From Ignelater luminosus (Eukaryota; Arthropoda; Insecta; Coleoptera; Elateridae): a stretch of DNA of 64,000 nucleotides. The translations under genes and the position numbers were made by a program. Numbering within the stretch: position 1 is the first letter of the stretch; each line of letters starts with the position of its first letter. This document shows positions 14,481 through 26,310 of this stretch, one piece after another. The stretch covers positions 355,937 to 419,936 of the forward strand of contig VTPC01090701.1 in NCBI GenBank assembly GCA_011009095.1, given 5' to 3'. Under the pieces are notes generated by a model. The model saw only the letters and a list, made by a program, of their open reading frames with translations, was not told the origin of the DNA and ran no database searches.

Positions 14481-14519
14481 CACTACACTATACTACACCA
14501 ATACGATGCGCTCTAGGGC

Positions 14520-16330
14520 ACATCTAGTGTATTTTAATTTTTTTATAATGAATTATTAGACCGGTCCACATGAAACAATATCTTCGCGACATTAATTTGT
14601 GTTGCAAGATTCGACATAGCTTACTAGGCGCATTGATACACTATTTGCAGAGTTACTAGTTTAGTTACATTCAAAAGATGTCTCTGTTTGAATTTACATT
14701 TGATATCTCTTGGTTTCTCTTTGTTCAGTTGACACTGAACATATCAAATGACGTCATGCTTTGATTATTAGGAGTTCTACTGTTTTTGCCGGTGAGAAAA
14801 CTCATTTGAATTTCAATAGATCTTTTTATGTGTGATCAATGTCATATTTATATTTTAATGACTAAATATTTTGTGCTCTTGTTTTTAAAAATAAATGTGA
14901 CAAAATTGTACATACGTATTTTCTATTTAATTCTCTTTCTTTCATTATTTATTTTTTTATATTTACTTTCAAGTTTAAATTTGAAGTTAAAATAATAAAG
15001 TAAGAAATTTCTTTTTTTCTAGTTGAGGTAAATGCTTTCAACTACAAATACCGATGATATAACTGTTATATTTCGGAGAAGGCACGCTTTTTGGGAAACC
15101 TAATTTCCATATTTTACACAATTTTAATTCTAAAATAATAAATATTTACTTACATAATTATAATGAATTCAGAAAGTTTTTTAGAAAGTCTACTAAAGAA
15201 AATAAACCATTAGCGCTTAATATTTATGTATTTCATCTTTTAGAACAAAACCAACGAAACAAATACGTCTTTCTCTTTTTTTCTGTATACTTGGCTTTTA
15301 TAATACTTTGCGTTCTAATTTTATGCATGTAAAAATTATTATTTGACGTCAATTTCGAATGCTTTTATAAACTACTTGAACGTTTGCAAAACAGTCCAAA
15401 CCTAAAAATAATAATAAATATGCGAGTGCGTGTAAGCGCCTTCGCGAAATTTGTCTCTGTTATAATGCTATATGTATTGACTCTTATGTTTTAAAATTAG
15501 CACTAAAACTAACATCATGATTGACTCTGGAAACAGTTTCATAAAACAGATGTTGGATTTATATTTGTTTTGGATTGCTAACCCTCTTCTTAGGTCCTGG
15601 AGTATTTCCTCTTCTTTTTTTTCTAATTTCATTGTTAGTTTTTTCGTCAGGATTTCCGGATGTAATTATGTGGGTGCGTGTGTTTTATATTGGGCTACGG
15701 AAATACAAAAGAGTTTAGTATAGGGGTTGCCATTGCTTTGTTAAGCAATTTACATGATAATTTTTTTAAAGGTTCTGTTTTTGTTTTAGTAAGTTTTGAT
15801 ATATAGGAAATGTTCTAAGGATTTTTATAATTGAAATTGGTCGATATATGAATCTTTAAACATTGAATAATCAGATGCCTTTTGCTAGAATTGGATTAAA
15901 ACTGGGTTCTTTCTTAAACTTACCTTTTATGCGTACATCCTTAGCAGCCGGTTTAATTTATCTTCTTGCAATAGTTCTTACTTGTAAGGGGGCCTTAGAC
16001 CTTTCAAGATTGGAGAAGGAATAATTTCTAACCATTCATGACCTAATGAGGTTTTTCGATCTTTATCAAATAATTATGAGCGTGTTCAGTTAGACATTGC
16101 TTCATCAACGCAACTCTTAGAATTAGTATTGACAAACGAATTGAACGAACAGATAATATGGTCAGTGATTGAGATGAGCTTCTGTTCGACTAACGATAAG
16201 TGATAGATTCAGAAGTAGCATTTTTACTTTTTTGCATCAAGATGGAACTTTTTGGGCTAAAATGACGTTACCTGAAATCCACTGATACCCATGCCTTTTT
16301 GTAGATTTCAAAAGAAACGCTGCTGTTGGG
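14520..16330. other. AT-rich non-coding stretch, nothing recognised
   Basis: No conserved frame, repeat end or RNA signature was found. Open frames here are short and rich in F, L, I and S codons, as expected from AT-rich sequence. Confidence 0.45.
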
Positions 16331-16708
16331 TACTTTGATTTTCAGTTTTTACTGCTTTGATTTATGAACGATGAAATCAAAGCTAAAAGTTTCTCATTCT
16401 CATAATTAGCATTAATAATAATTTTTCTAAAGGTCATCAAAAGGGTAACCATAGATGTATCTGAATTTGTTATTACTGTTATGTCCCTACTAGTATTAAC
16501 CAAACACAATTTCAAATGACTAACGATAAATTTATAAATGAGTCCTAAAAGGCTTGCCATTTGACTAATAGTAAGTAATCCCACGACAGCAGTCTCGAAA
16601 TTTGCGCTGGTCTTAATCATGGCCCCGCGCTATTCTTCTAGACATTTTTGTTCTATAGTTTCTTGATATCAAAATAACTTTTAAGGTTTTTTTTTGTAAT
16701 TTAAACGA

Positions 16709-17129
16709 TCCACGACTACAGTTTCGAGAAGAATTAAATCACGCTTTGTTTACCGAGACCTTGAATAAGCCCACTGCTAAAATGTTCATAGAAATATCAA
16801 TTGAGATTTCGAAAAACGAACCTAATTTTACAGATACATTAAAGTTGAATGTATCTGGTCAATGGCAAATGGATATTAAAATCACAGCCATTATTCAAAC
16901 TCCCCGTTTAGCAGCTAAAGGTTGCAAAGCGCCAGAATTGTGTTCAGGATTACATTAATTTCTAGCTTTGGCATTGAAAGATTGTTTTGTCTGGCACCAT
17001 AACATGTTGTAGTCATCAAACAAGAACAATGGAATTTCGGAATGGTTTGGAACAGTGTTCTTTCAGTTTTTCTGAACGACACATTTACATTGGAATTTCT
17101 TCTATTTCTCATTTCACTTATTTAATCAT
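16709..17129 (+). pseudogene. Decayed coding sequence, family not identified
   Basis: From about 16709 the plus strand reads like real protein (segments LNKPTAKMFIEISIEI, VSGQWQMDIKITAII and NPRL-like TPRLAAKGCKAPEL). After a stop it continues as LALALKDCFVWHHNML, and after a frame change as NGLEQCSFSFSERHIYIGIS up to about 17120. The amino-acid texture is better than chance AT-rich frames, but stops and frameshifts break it. I cannot name the family; an old viral insertion or a mobile-element gene are both possible. A 92-codon frame on the opposite strand (16620-16342) may belong to the same or another remnant. Confidence 0.35.
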
Positions 17130-18150
17130 TTCTGCTTAATCCCTTTTCTACTACTACTCCCATTGGCTTTTTACTTTACTCTGTTTACTTTTCTTTCGTT
17201 TCATTCTTATTTCCATAATTTGTCTAATGTTTAAAACTTTTTCAATGCTCTCTGTCCATCTGTTTAAAATTGTCTTAGCTTTGTCTAAAACATCTTTTCC
17301 TTATTTGCACTTTGTGTCTGTGTGGTACCTTTTTTTTCTTTTCTGATATTGAGGATTTGCAACAATGATTTATGATGTAATTGTAGTGCGCACCGTAGTC
17401 AAAAAGAACTTTCTTAGAATCAATTACCCACAACGCCTTCTTTGGCATCCTATCTATGCATAGCACAGGCACGAACAAGCAGGAACTAACATTACCACGA
17501 AACCACATTGTGGGCACACAGAATTTTTAATTTCCCAGGCCGATCTTTACTGTCTTAGCTACTCCTGTCGATATAAGAATCGTTACTCTTAAGAAACGGA
17601 TTTTTTGTGGAAAACATTTTTGAATATGTCATTACCTCATAGCATACATTTTTAGATTTATATGCATATCTTACTAATCAGACGATAACTCAAACATCAA
17701 AACAACTCTGTACTAGTTATTGTGACTATTATTTAAATATGATTACATTTACAGAATGTTATTAACTTTTACGCGAATTTCTTTCTTATTAAATTTTACA
17801 TGACATGCTCCATCAGTAATAATGAACTAACATCAACTTAACAATACTGTAAAAGTAAAACAAAAGATTATTAAGAACGCATATTAACAATAATACCATT
17901 ATCATCAATCTTTTCATTATTAATAATAAACAGTTGCGAATTCATTTCACATACACTTATTCAAGGTAAGAAACAGTATCGACAACAATGCTGATTGAAA
18001 GATAAAATTCAACTAATAACACATTACACGTTCAATTTACAATGAAACTGTTGCCACCTTTACTGATTTTCTCTTTTTGCCTAATTTGTTTTATTTTGTT
18101 TTTTTGTGCTATTGAAAGTAATTAATATGTTCCTGTTTTTGTTGTTACAG
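17130..18150. other. Intron (or upstream region) before the first visible MTUS exon
   Basis: AT-rich sequence that ends with a polypyrimidine tract and an acceptor AG at 18149-18150. A minus-strand frame at 17517-17275 is not recognisable. No other exon of the MTUS gene was found here. Confidence 0.5.
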
Positions 18151-18287
18151 ACTGCGGAAGGGCTACGGTAAAAGGGGGTCGCGCGTCGCCCGGCGCACGA
18201 CCCCAGCAACAAAACCGGGCCTCTGTCACACCAGCTCCTCGAACAGCCGAAGCCCTAGCTGTTCTCATCCAACATCTTGTTTTTAAC
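18151..18287 (+). CDS. Mtus1: MTUS exon (first visible)
   Basis: Acceptor TTACAG before 18151 and donor GTGAGT after 18287. The first two bases complete a codon begun in a missing upstream exon; the exon ends on a full codon. It encodes a GC-rich linker with many R, P, A and Q residues and then TAEALAVLIQHLVFN, the family landmark that opens the coiled-coil region. The other two frames contain stops, which fixes the phase. Confidence 0.8.
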
Positions 18288-21200
18288 GTGAGTGTAATAT
18301 AATTAATTTCGTTTCATTTATCTCTGATAAATTTGTTTTGTTTTTTCAGTTGGACGCATTCCAAACACCATCATTGAAAAAGCAAGTGGAAAAGAACCGT
18401 ATTTTAGTGGAGGAAGCTCGTTTTTCTTGCAGGCAGATGGAAGAGGCTCTTGCCAAGGCTCGTGTAGATCATGCAAGAGTGCTAGAAGAGGAGCGAGCTC
18501 GTTGCCGAAAGGATATCACCGAACTTATTGAACAACATAAAATTAGCCTTGCACAAAGTAATTAATTTTTCTTGCTAGAGTAAATTGTAAACGGTTAAAT
18601 GACAAAATATGATTGGTTATTGACTGGATTATCTCAGTGGACCAGTTCAAAGCCTCACTGATTTTGACAATAAAATATTCTCATATTTTAATGTTACTAA
18701 CAAGCTTTAAAAGCGTTTTAATTTTTCAATATAGGATCCATCAAAAATGATCAAGAAAAAGTTCTACTTCGACCCATCATTACTACCATAGGTCCTTTTA
18801 TTATGTAAATCCACTAAGTATTTTGGTGATGCTTTAGACCATTCTCCATGTTGTTATATTCTACACACTGTTTACAATGACAAATCTGGAGTTTTCATAA
18901 TCTTTTTGCGTTTTACTCTTAAGTTTTTTCCCCGTTTCCTCCAGTTTATCTTGAACTGTATATCGTTTAATTTCTTTCTGTTGAGCATCATTTGTATTTT
19001 CCAGTGTCAGTTTAAATTGCTTCAACTATAATTTTCTCTTATCTGCTGCTGTCTGTGCTTTTGGGCAATAAATCTTAATAATAAACTTTGCTTTTTACCT
19101 TTTGATATCTTTACTAATTTACTTTTGTCTTCTATTCTTTCATCATGATTTTTAGTTTCTCTTTATCCGTTTACTATTGCTTTTTTTATGAAATTCTTTT
19201 TGGAAATCTTTAATTTGTAACGATTTTTTTACCGTTCCAAGTCCAGAAACTGGCAGCCCTGGCAGAAAATAATACAAAATTTAATTTAAAAACAAATTAA
19301 TTTAAAATGTTACAAGTGGCCCCCAACGTGGGGCCCGAACAAAAGCTTGCACTACTGAAGAAACATTTTAAAACAAGTAAATCTTGAGTAAGAGCTGGTA
19401 GCATTTGTCGTGAAGGACCTTTAAGGATAGTTTTGACAAAAAACACTGTTAGAGACTATTTTGCTTGAAAATATAAACAATTCAAATCAGTTTAAGATTT
19501 GTAGCATCCAAGGTATAGGGTACTAGCGAGTCATTTATGCTAACTAGTAGGTTAGAAAATAACAGCCTAGTCAGTATAGCTACCAGCTTGAAAAGCACTG
19601 TAGATTCATCTACAGAAACTACAGAAATGTCTAAGCTTATAAATTGCTGGAATTGCTGTAGGATAGCTCACACGTTTTATGAATGTTGGCTACTAAGAAA
19701 CAAATTTTGTTATAAGTATGGGTTTAGAGGTGTTACTTTTAGATAATGTCTCAGAGTACAACACTACTTCTATAATCGATCAAGTACTGGACATAATTCA
19801 ATTCCTGTATGTAGATCTGCGAGAAATGCCCAAAGACCAAATGCTTAAGTGGAGGTCATGGTTGAAAACAGTAAATTCTGTCTTTAAAGAACATGAGTAA
19901 AGCCTACGCAACGTTGCAAAGAATGGAGAAAAGATTCAGACAAATATATCACGAAAGCAGTTGCAAGTCATAGAAAGAAACCACGTCTAAAACCTTATAG
20001 GAAGCATAGTTGTCAGGTGTCTTCCATAGTTAATAGTTCTTTCTATCGTAGGTATATCGCTACGGATTCCCCAGTGTTGAGCCCTGGAGAACGAATATTA
20101 AAACGAAATTAGTTTATGAGGTAACTAGTTTAGAGAGTGAGACTCTTTCAGGTTCATTAAAACTAGAAGTGCTAGTTCTTCAAATTAAGTCTCTAACGCA
20201 AAATTGGTAAGGCGATGGATAACGTGTCCACTTTTGCAGATCATGAAATTTATATTTTTTTTGACCTTTGTCTTTAAACGGATAGTAGATAGGCCGACGG
20301 AGCTGAATGGCCACACGACTAGGAGTTGTCATCTTTTTTTTTTGCGCTTTCTGAGTTTGTTTTTTCCTATAGAATCAGTTACTTTAGAAGTATTTTAGTG
20401 GGTTTTCTTTCCTTTTACTCGTGTTGCTTGATCCCACAGGATGTTCTATAGGTAGTACCAGCTCCATTAGAGGCATACAGTGGAGTTTACATTTTTCTTA
20501 CTTTTTATCTGCGAGACTAGTAGCGTACTTTTTTTTTGTCTTAGAGCCAGTGTATGTGTTTGCCTTTGCTATATTTAATCTTTTTCTGTTCTTGATTTGT
20601 TTTTTTCTCAATGCTTTGGTGTTGTGAAAGTGCATCTAGCAGACAGAGCATATCTATGCTTTTTCTATTCGAGGTCGTTTGAGTCCTGGTTAGATACCCT
20701 ACGTTAAAAAGTTGGTTCCTTACAGCAGAAGGACCAGGTGCACTCCTCCGAGTGTAAGTGAAGTTGCGGTACTTTCCTGGTTTATGGAAGCTTTTAGCTC
20801 CTTTTAGTCCTTTTGACTTTCAAAATGGTCTGTCTTGTGTTTCAGGTTTCTCTTTAGGGTTTGCTTTGTTCTCGAGGGTCAGTTTTGGTTTTCGGAACCC
20901 TGGCTTCTCAATCTAGGGAATCTTTAGAGTTTATAGGAAAGCGATTACACCCGCTGGTGATTAATTTTAACGTTACTGAAGCCTTTGGAGTTTCACTGCT
21001 ACTAATTGTGTTTCAGTTCTCTTTTGGACACAACGAGCGACTCCGTAAATTGCCCCTTGCGGCGACTGTAATTAGTATGGAGTGAAATTCTCTGACTGTT
21101 ACTACTCCATTGAACACTCTTTTAGCAAACCCCAAAACTAAATAATTAGGGGGTTTTTTTTTTGGCTTAACCAAATTTGGCATATGGAAAGCTCTTAGTG

Positions 21201-23719
21201 TGGTTAAGTGTTTAATTTGAACTTCTGTCTTAGGTATAGGTACTTGTTAGAAGTGTTGCTTGAAATAACTTCTGATTATAGCAGTGGTGCTCATTAGAGG
21301 ATTTGGTTTAAGCTAATTGCTGAATTTAGTTTGTGAATTTCTTCCACGTAGAACTTGACAGCTAATTAGGAAAGTTGATTTTCAGTGAGGAGCTGGGTTT
21401 CTGGGGTTTTGGCTTCTAATTTGAGCTTGGTAGCTCACCAGGCGATACGAGTTCAGCTTATAATTGAGTACTTCTAGTTGAAGTTTATTTTTTGTTTTTG
21501 AGATATTAGCTCTACCATGTTTACCATTATGTTTGTAGATGATAATATTAAACTTTCAAGTGTTTCATTACGAGATTTTCTTTAGTTTCGTACAGAATAT
21601 ATTTTGGCTGTAGACACAATATTATTTAACTAAAGAGTCTTATAATCTTTTTTTTAAGAAATTGGATATGTGTAACGTTGTTTTAACTATTCCAAGACCA
21701 CACAGCATTTTTTCCTTCGAGTCAAAGGAATTTTTCTTCTTACGTGGCTTATTACACTTTGATATAGATACCGTTCATCTCTGTTCTTGCTCTTTCCAAC
21801 ACACACCTTATGTTCGTAGGAAGTTCTTTCTAATAGCGGCCAAAACTTCTAGTTTTTGCAAATACTTTTGTACTATTTTTGCACAATAGTAATATCTTCT
21901 ATTTATTTTGCAGTTAATCATCAACACTCAGAAGCTGAACAACGACTTCTCGCCGAATACGAAAACATGAAAAAGGAATTAAGTCTCAACCACAACGATC
22001 AGCTTTTGAAATTACGAGCAGAATGTAACAAACTCCAAAAGACCCATGAGCAAACCTTAGAAATCCTCCGTGAAGAAAACGATTCCATTAGAGAAGAAAT
22101 CGACGAGAAGAATGCCATCATTGAAAAATTGGAAGGGTATAAAAGAGAAAAAGAGAAATTAGAAAAAGAATTTAAAATGAAGGAGCTTAGGTATAAGGAA
22201 GATATGAGTGTGCTCAGTGAAGAAATGGCACAACTTAAAGAAGAAAATATAAGAATTATGAATTTTGCTACAGAGGGTAAAGAAAATAAATTGCAGGTAA
22301 GTTTTCAGAAGTTTGAAATTTGTACTTGATAATAATTGAATTTGTTGCACTTACAGATAGTGTTAGCTGAAGTTGAATCATTAAGAGCGGTATTAGAACT
22401 TAAACAAACAGAGGTTTCAGATTTGCGACGAGCACTAGCTGAGGCTAATCAAAAAGCGGAATTGCTACCGAGTGTTATTGAGAAAGTATCTGTTTTGACT
22501 GCTCGATGTGAAGATTTACAATCACAATTAGAACAAAAATCTATATGTGAACAGTAAGTGACTCTTGAGTTTTTAATTCTGGTTTTATTTTTTTCCTCTA
22601 ATATTGGATGTGTTGGAAAGTCTTTTTATTCAAACACATCTGAACGTGGTGCTGAGTTTTCTAACTCCATATTAATCTTGACAACTCTTATTTAGTTGTA
22701 GACAGAAATCATTTGTATAAGTTTAAAAAATACAACCTAAAACAATCTTATTTTGTTTCAGTCAACTACTTTCGGACAATAAGAAACTTCAAGAATCACT
22801 AAAAGAAGAATGCAATCATAGTAAACGATTAATTCAACACAATGAAGAATTACAATGGAAACTGAAACAGAACAAAGAAGTGGTCACACGTGTTCTTGAA
22901 CAAGCCGAAGAGACTGCATTCAATCGATCATTACTCACTTCTAGTTTTAATGAGCGTCACAATTCGTCAAAACACCTAGAACGAACGATGTCATTTAGAG
23001 AACGTTCCTTATCTAGTAAGAGTTTTAGTAGTACAGAAGGTTCTAATAATAGATCTAGAAAATCGAAGAATTGTCACGATTTAGATTCGGAAGATTTTTC
23101 ACCACCTAGTTCTCCTAAAGTAAAAGGAGTTGTAGAGAAATCTGATTCTGTTAGTTACGTATTAGAAATGGAAGAAAGTCCAGAAATGATAGCGAATAGA
23201 ATTGTTAGACGAAGTTTTCGTAATTCCACACCTCCAAAAACGACACCAACCAAATCGCCCGCTAACAAGCGACCGCGTATGAAAAATAATCCGTTAAGCC
23301 TTAGTGCATCTGCTAGTGCAATTATACCTACTGTCACTCGAAGTGATCATTCTCGATCACGATCAGTTTCTGTGCGCAATGGTGATGGTGATGGTGACGT
23401 TTGTGCTAATTCTGATGATGTGTTTATGTGGCATTCAATAATGAACAGCACACCATTTAACCATAGATACTCAAATGAAAAATCGGCTGATGCTACTTTC
23501 TATTCTGCCAATTCAACTACAAAATTTGAACACCACATTGATTTAGACGATAATTACAATGATGATGATATAAAATTACCCACACTTCCTAGTGAAATTG
23601 GTAGAAAGAACGACGCACAGTCACTGCCGGTACCAAAACATTTAGCTGGTGAAGCTATGGTTTCCGAAAGTAATTCCGAAGACGAAAGTACTACGAGTTC
23701 GTCAAGTGGACAATTATGA
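18151..23719 (+). CDS. Mtus1: MTUS1/MTUS2-family microtubule-associated coiled-coil protein (3' part of gene)
   Basis: Five exons (18151-18287, 18350-18557, 21914-22296, 22357-22553, 22762-23719) join in compatible phases through GT-AG introns of 62, 3356, 60 and 208 bp, giving the last 626 residues. The family binds microtubules and, in vertebrates, modulates their dynamics. Three landmarks of the MTUS C-terminus are visible: TAEALAVLIQHLVF at the end of the first exon, VESLRAVLELKQ in the fourth, and HNEELQWKLKQ in the fifth. Most of the protein from the second to the early fifth exon is charged heptad sequence typical of a long coiled coil. The tail is serine-rich and basic (SPPSSPK, TPPKTTPTKSP), with many possible phosphorylation sites, and ends in an acidic/serine run. 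The start codon and N-terminus are not in the window: the first exon needs one base from an upstream exon. A gypsy-like remnant sits in the 3.4-kb intron. MTUS1 versus MTUS2 cannot be separated in insects. Confidence 0.85.
18350..18557 (+). CDS. Mtus1: MTUS exon, coiled coil
   Basis: Acceptor TTTTTCAG, donor GTAATT. It starts on a full codon (LDAFQTPSLKKQVEKNR) and ends one base into a codon, which the next exon completes as isoleucine. Strong heptad pattern with E, K and R. Confidence 0.8.
19310..20200 (+). pseudogene. Ty3/gypsy-like LTR-retrotransposon remnant (gag) inside an MTUS intron
   Basis: At 19317-19334 the sequence TGGCCCCCAACGTGGGGC resembles the lysine-tRNA primer-binding site used by many LTR retroelements, and TTACA just before it would fit an LTR end. 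About 330 bp downstream, in frame, is a CX2CX4HX4C zinc knuckle (CWNCCRIAHTFYEC, 19645-19686), followed by a second knuckle that has lost its cysteines and histidine. No LTR pair, protease or reverse transcriptase is visible, and stops break the frame. It lies sense to the MTUS gene within its 3.4-kb intron. Confidence 0.5.
20200..21913 (+). other. Remainder of the 3.4-kb MTUS intron
   Basis: No recognised coding sequence. The base composition up to about 21500 differs somewhat from the flanks (richer in G and T), suggesting more of the same old insertion, but I could not identify it. Ends with acceptor ATTTTGCAG at 21913. Confidence 0.4.
21914..22296 (+). CDS. Mtus1: MTUS exon, main coiled coil
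   Basis: Acceptor TTTTGCAG and donor GTAAGT. The first two bases complete the isoleucine codon from the previous exon; 127 codons follow. The product is almost entirely charged heptads (for example EEIDEKNAIIEKLEGYKREK), predicting one continuous coiled coil. It ends in KLQ. Confidence 0.85.
22357..22553 (+). CDS. Mtus1: MTUS exon with the VESLRAVLELKQ landmark
   Basis: Acceptor CTTACAG, donor GTAAGT. Sixty-five codons plus two bases. It carries VESLRAVLELKQ, the best-conserved stretch of the MTUS coiled coil. The in-frame TAA that would follow lies inside the donor site and is removed by splicing. Confidence 0.85.
22762..23719 (+). CDS. Mtus1: MTUS terminal coding exon
   Basis: Acceptor TTGTTTCAG. 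One base completes a histidine codon, then 318 codons and TGA-adjacent stop at 23717-23719. It holds the end of the coiled coil (HNEELQWKLKQ) and a long disordered tail: serine-rich SFRERSLSSKSF, SP/TP motifs, a basic TPPKTTPTKSPANKRPR stretch typical of microtubule-binding tails, a short GDGDGDV acidic run and a serine-rich C-terminus. Confidence 0.9.
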
Positions 23720-24665
23720 GATGAACTTCTATTTTAATTTTGTGAATTTTGTTATGTTTTTAAATTGAATGCTTTGTTCATGGATTCTTGGATAAATTAA
23801 GAGTGTAGCCGGTGATTGTAATAATGTGATTAGAAGAAATATAGTCAGTGTGATAATATCCGCTGCTTGTTTGAAGTGGTTTTAGTTAAACAAATACAAT
23901 GCAAACCACTACTGTAGGTCTTAGCTTAATCAGTTTAAATTATAACAGCTTTTAACATGGGTATTTTGTTATGGAATATAATTATAAACATTATCTACTT
24001 ATTAGATCCACTCGGACATGGATTTAAAATTTTTATAATTATTGAATCCATGATCAATGTAACGTTTACAAAAAAATAAAATGTATATATCTGTTATTAA
24101 TGCCATCAATTTTTTTACTTCTTTTTTATTATTACTATTGCTACTTTACTTGAAATTTTTAATGTGTATTGTTTGTTACAAGTTTTATTATTATTTTTCT
24201 TTTTTAATTAATTTTAGTGGTTGTGACTTGAATTATTCCTCTAAATAAACACAATAATAATATCAGTATTACTTCTACAACTTTTAATGTTGTTTGTTAT
24301 GTATAATAATCTATATATTTTTATTTTTTACAGTTAAATATTTGTCATTTTAATAATAATAATATAATAAATATGATAAATAACAGTGCGTGGAAACGTT
24401 AGGTACTTTATTTTGTATGTGTATTCTGTTCACTTTTTTGCTTGGTTTATGTGTATAATTGTGCATTTATTTATTTTATGTAGCAGAAATATGAGGTGTG
24501 TTAAAAAAATATTCAGAGTTTGCTATTTTATGAACTGTTAGGACCAAACAGATTTTCACATTTAATATTTATTGTAAAAAAGTTGAATGCAAATTAATGT
24601 TTTCTTATGTATAGATATTTCAAAGTGTAAAATAAAGTTAACAATTTGCAAATTATTTATTTAGT
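23720..24665 (+). other. MTUS 3'UTR with candidate polyadenylation signals
   Basis: AT-rich untranslated sequence. AATAAA occurs at 24075-24080 and again at 24631-24636, each a plausible 3' end. No other gene lies here. Sequence between about 24665 and 24980 is featureless. Confidence 0.55.
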
Positions 24666-24984
24666 TGTTGATTTACACTTTTATTAGATACTTAATCTGA
24701 ATATTATACCAGAGATCCATCATCGAAACCCTCTGTCAAGGTTTGAAATTTCATAGCATACAAAAACTCACAATGAAATCAAAATTTCATTGTAAAAAAT
24801 TAACAAAGATATTAAAATACAGCTTTAAGTTTATGAAGCTTATCTGGTTTACTGGACTAGCACAGACTAACACTAAAATTCCCTAAAAATTTGCTTTTCC
24901 AAATGAAACACTGAAACGCATCTTTGACTTTATGAAGCTTGTTAATTCAATCTCCCTAACATTCATTTTAAAAAAATGGCTGTT

Positions 24985-25240
24985 TTACTTATTACACCAC
25001 ATACTTCCTGTAGTGTGAGTTAGAAGATCTACCAAAAATTACTAAATGAAAAACAAAGGCAGGGAAGTTGATGTAGAAGTTGAAGAATCTGGAAATTCTG
25101 GAAAAGTATACACAAGGAAAGCCTTGCAAAGCTGTGTTACTTATTCCAAGACTTTGATGGGAGTTCATGTCTGATTCTGGCAAAGGCATGAACATGACTA
25201 CCTGAACATTGTAGATGTGTCTGCAACAATCACGAACATT
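24985..25240 (-). repeat. Fragment of the same non-LTR element found at 57.9 kb
   Basis: About 250 bp here match 57908-58110 in the same orientation. Shared runs include TTTCCTGTAGTGT/CTTCCTGTAGTGT, GATCTACCAAAAATTA and TTTGGCAA/TCTGGCAA-type stretches, with small indels. In the 57.9-kb copy this segment lies downstream of a LINE RNase H on the minus strand, so it is probably the 3' part of that LINE. Confidence 0.55.
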
Positions 25241-25537
25241 TCCAATATTTTGTAATTTCTTTTGTTTTTTTGATTTTTATTTAATTTATATATTCTTTTC
25301 TGTTTTTGGTCCTCCTTTTAATTATCTCTTTTAGTCTGTACATACCATATATTTCAATATTGTCTCAGCCTTTTACATAGTTTTTACTTCCTCAATTCGA
25401 GTTGGGCAGCGCTCGATGCGACGCCACGCGGTAAATGCTGTCACTAGTATCGTCGGGGTTGAATTTTAAATTTTTAACGGCGTAGTTATTTACATTTTTA
25501 CTAAGTAAGTAGAAACGTAGAAATAATATTTTTCGAG

Positions 25538-26278
25538 ATGTCCAATGATGTGACAAAACGCAAAAATAATTGCTGTGCCTCTCAGTGCAAGTCTACATAT
25601 AAAATTCCAAACATTTCGTTTCATAAATTCCCCAAGTTACAACAGAAATGGATGGTTGCCTTGAGAATAGGGAAGAATATTTCTGCCTACATGAACTTTA
25701 AGAACGATGATTTTTTTCTTTGGTGGAGGTAAGTAAAGAATTTATTTTGGTTTGCTAAAAAGTAACTTAATAGTTTAGATATTTTCATTTTACAGCTCAT
25801 ATTAATAAAATTAATCGACTTAAAAAACCGCAGTTCCCAGCCAAAATTTACCAGTCCGTTCACATGATTGTATCTTAAGTCCTACACAAATGCAGTAGCA
25901 TCTAGATAGAGAACAAAGACTGCAAAACCGAGTGAATATAGATAAAGTGTACAGAAGACTGTGGAACATGTAGAAGAATTACCAGATCTAACAGCTGGAG
26001 GGAAGTGTTATGATACAATAGAAGCAGCAAGAAATTTATTAAATTTTAAAGAAAGCTCTGCAGTAGAAATTAAAAAGACTTACAAGGACAAAGGAGTACA
26101 AGTAAATACTTATGATGATTTTACATCATACAATATTGAAAATTTCATGGACAGTGATTATAAGTGCAGAATTTTAACAGGTATTATAAATCCCTCCAAT
26201 ATTGGCCCAAGACAGGTTTTAAGCTGCCCCTTTTGTTACCAAATCAACAATTTGGTATTTTTTGATAGTAGTTATTAG
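25538..26278 (+). pseudogene. THAP-domain protein pseudogene
   Basis: The first frame (25538-25732) opens with MSNDVTKRKNNCCASQCKST and continues with FHKFPK and QQKWMVALRIGKN, the start of a C2CH THAP zinc finger. The closing CxxH pair is missing just before FKNDDFFL, so zinc binding is lost. A donor-like GTAAGT follows, then an acceptor-like TTTTACAG at about 25795 and RLKKPQFP, which resembles the end of a THAP domain. After two in-frame stops, an open stretch (25961-26278) encodes an acidic region with CRILTGI. THAP proteins are DNA-binding factors or transposase-derived. Two stops and a damaged finger argue for a pseudogene or TE remnant. Confidence 0.6.
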
Positions 26279-26310
26279 TTCCTGTAGCATTAATTTTGTC
26301 CTATGTATAA

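Noticed and set aside
22159..23337. Minus-strand frames over the MTUS exons
   Set aside because: Antisense shadows; the plus-strand frames have landmarks and splice sites.
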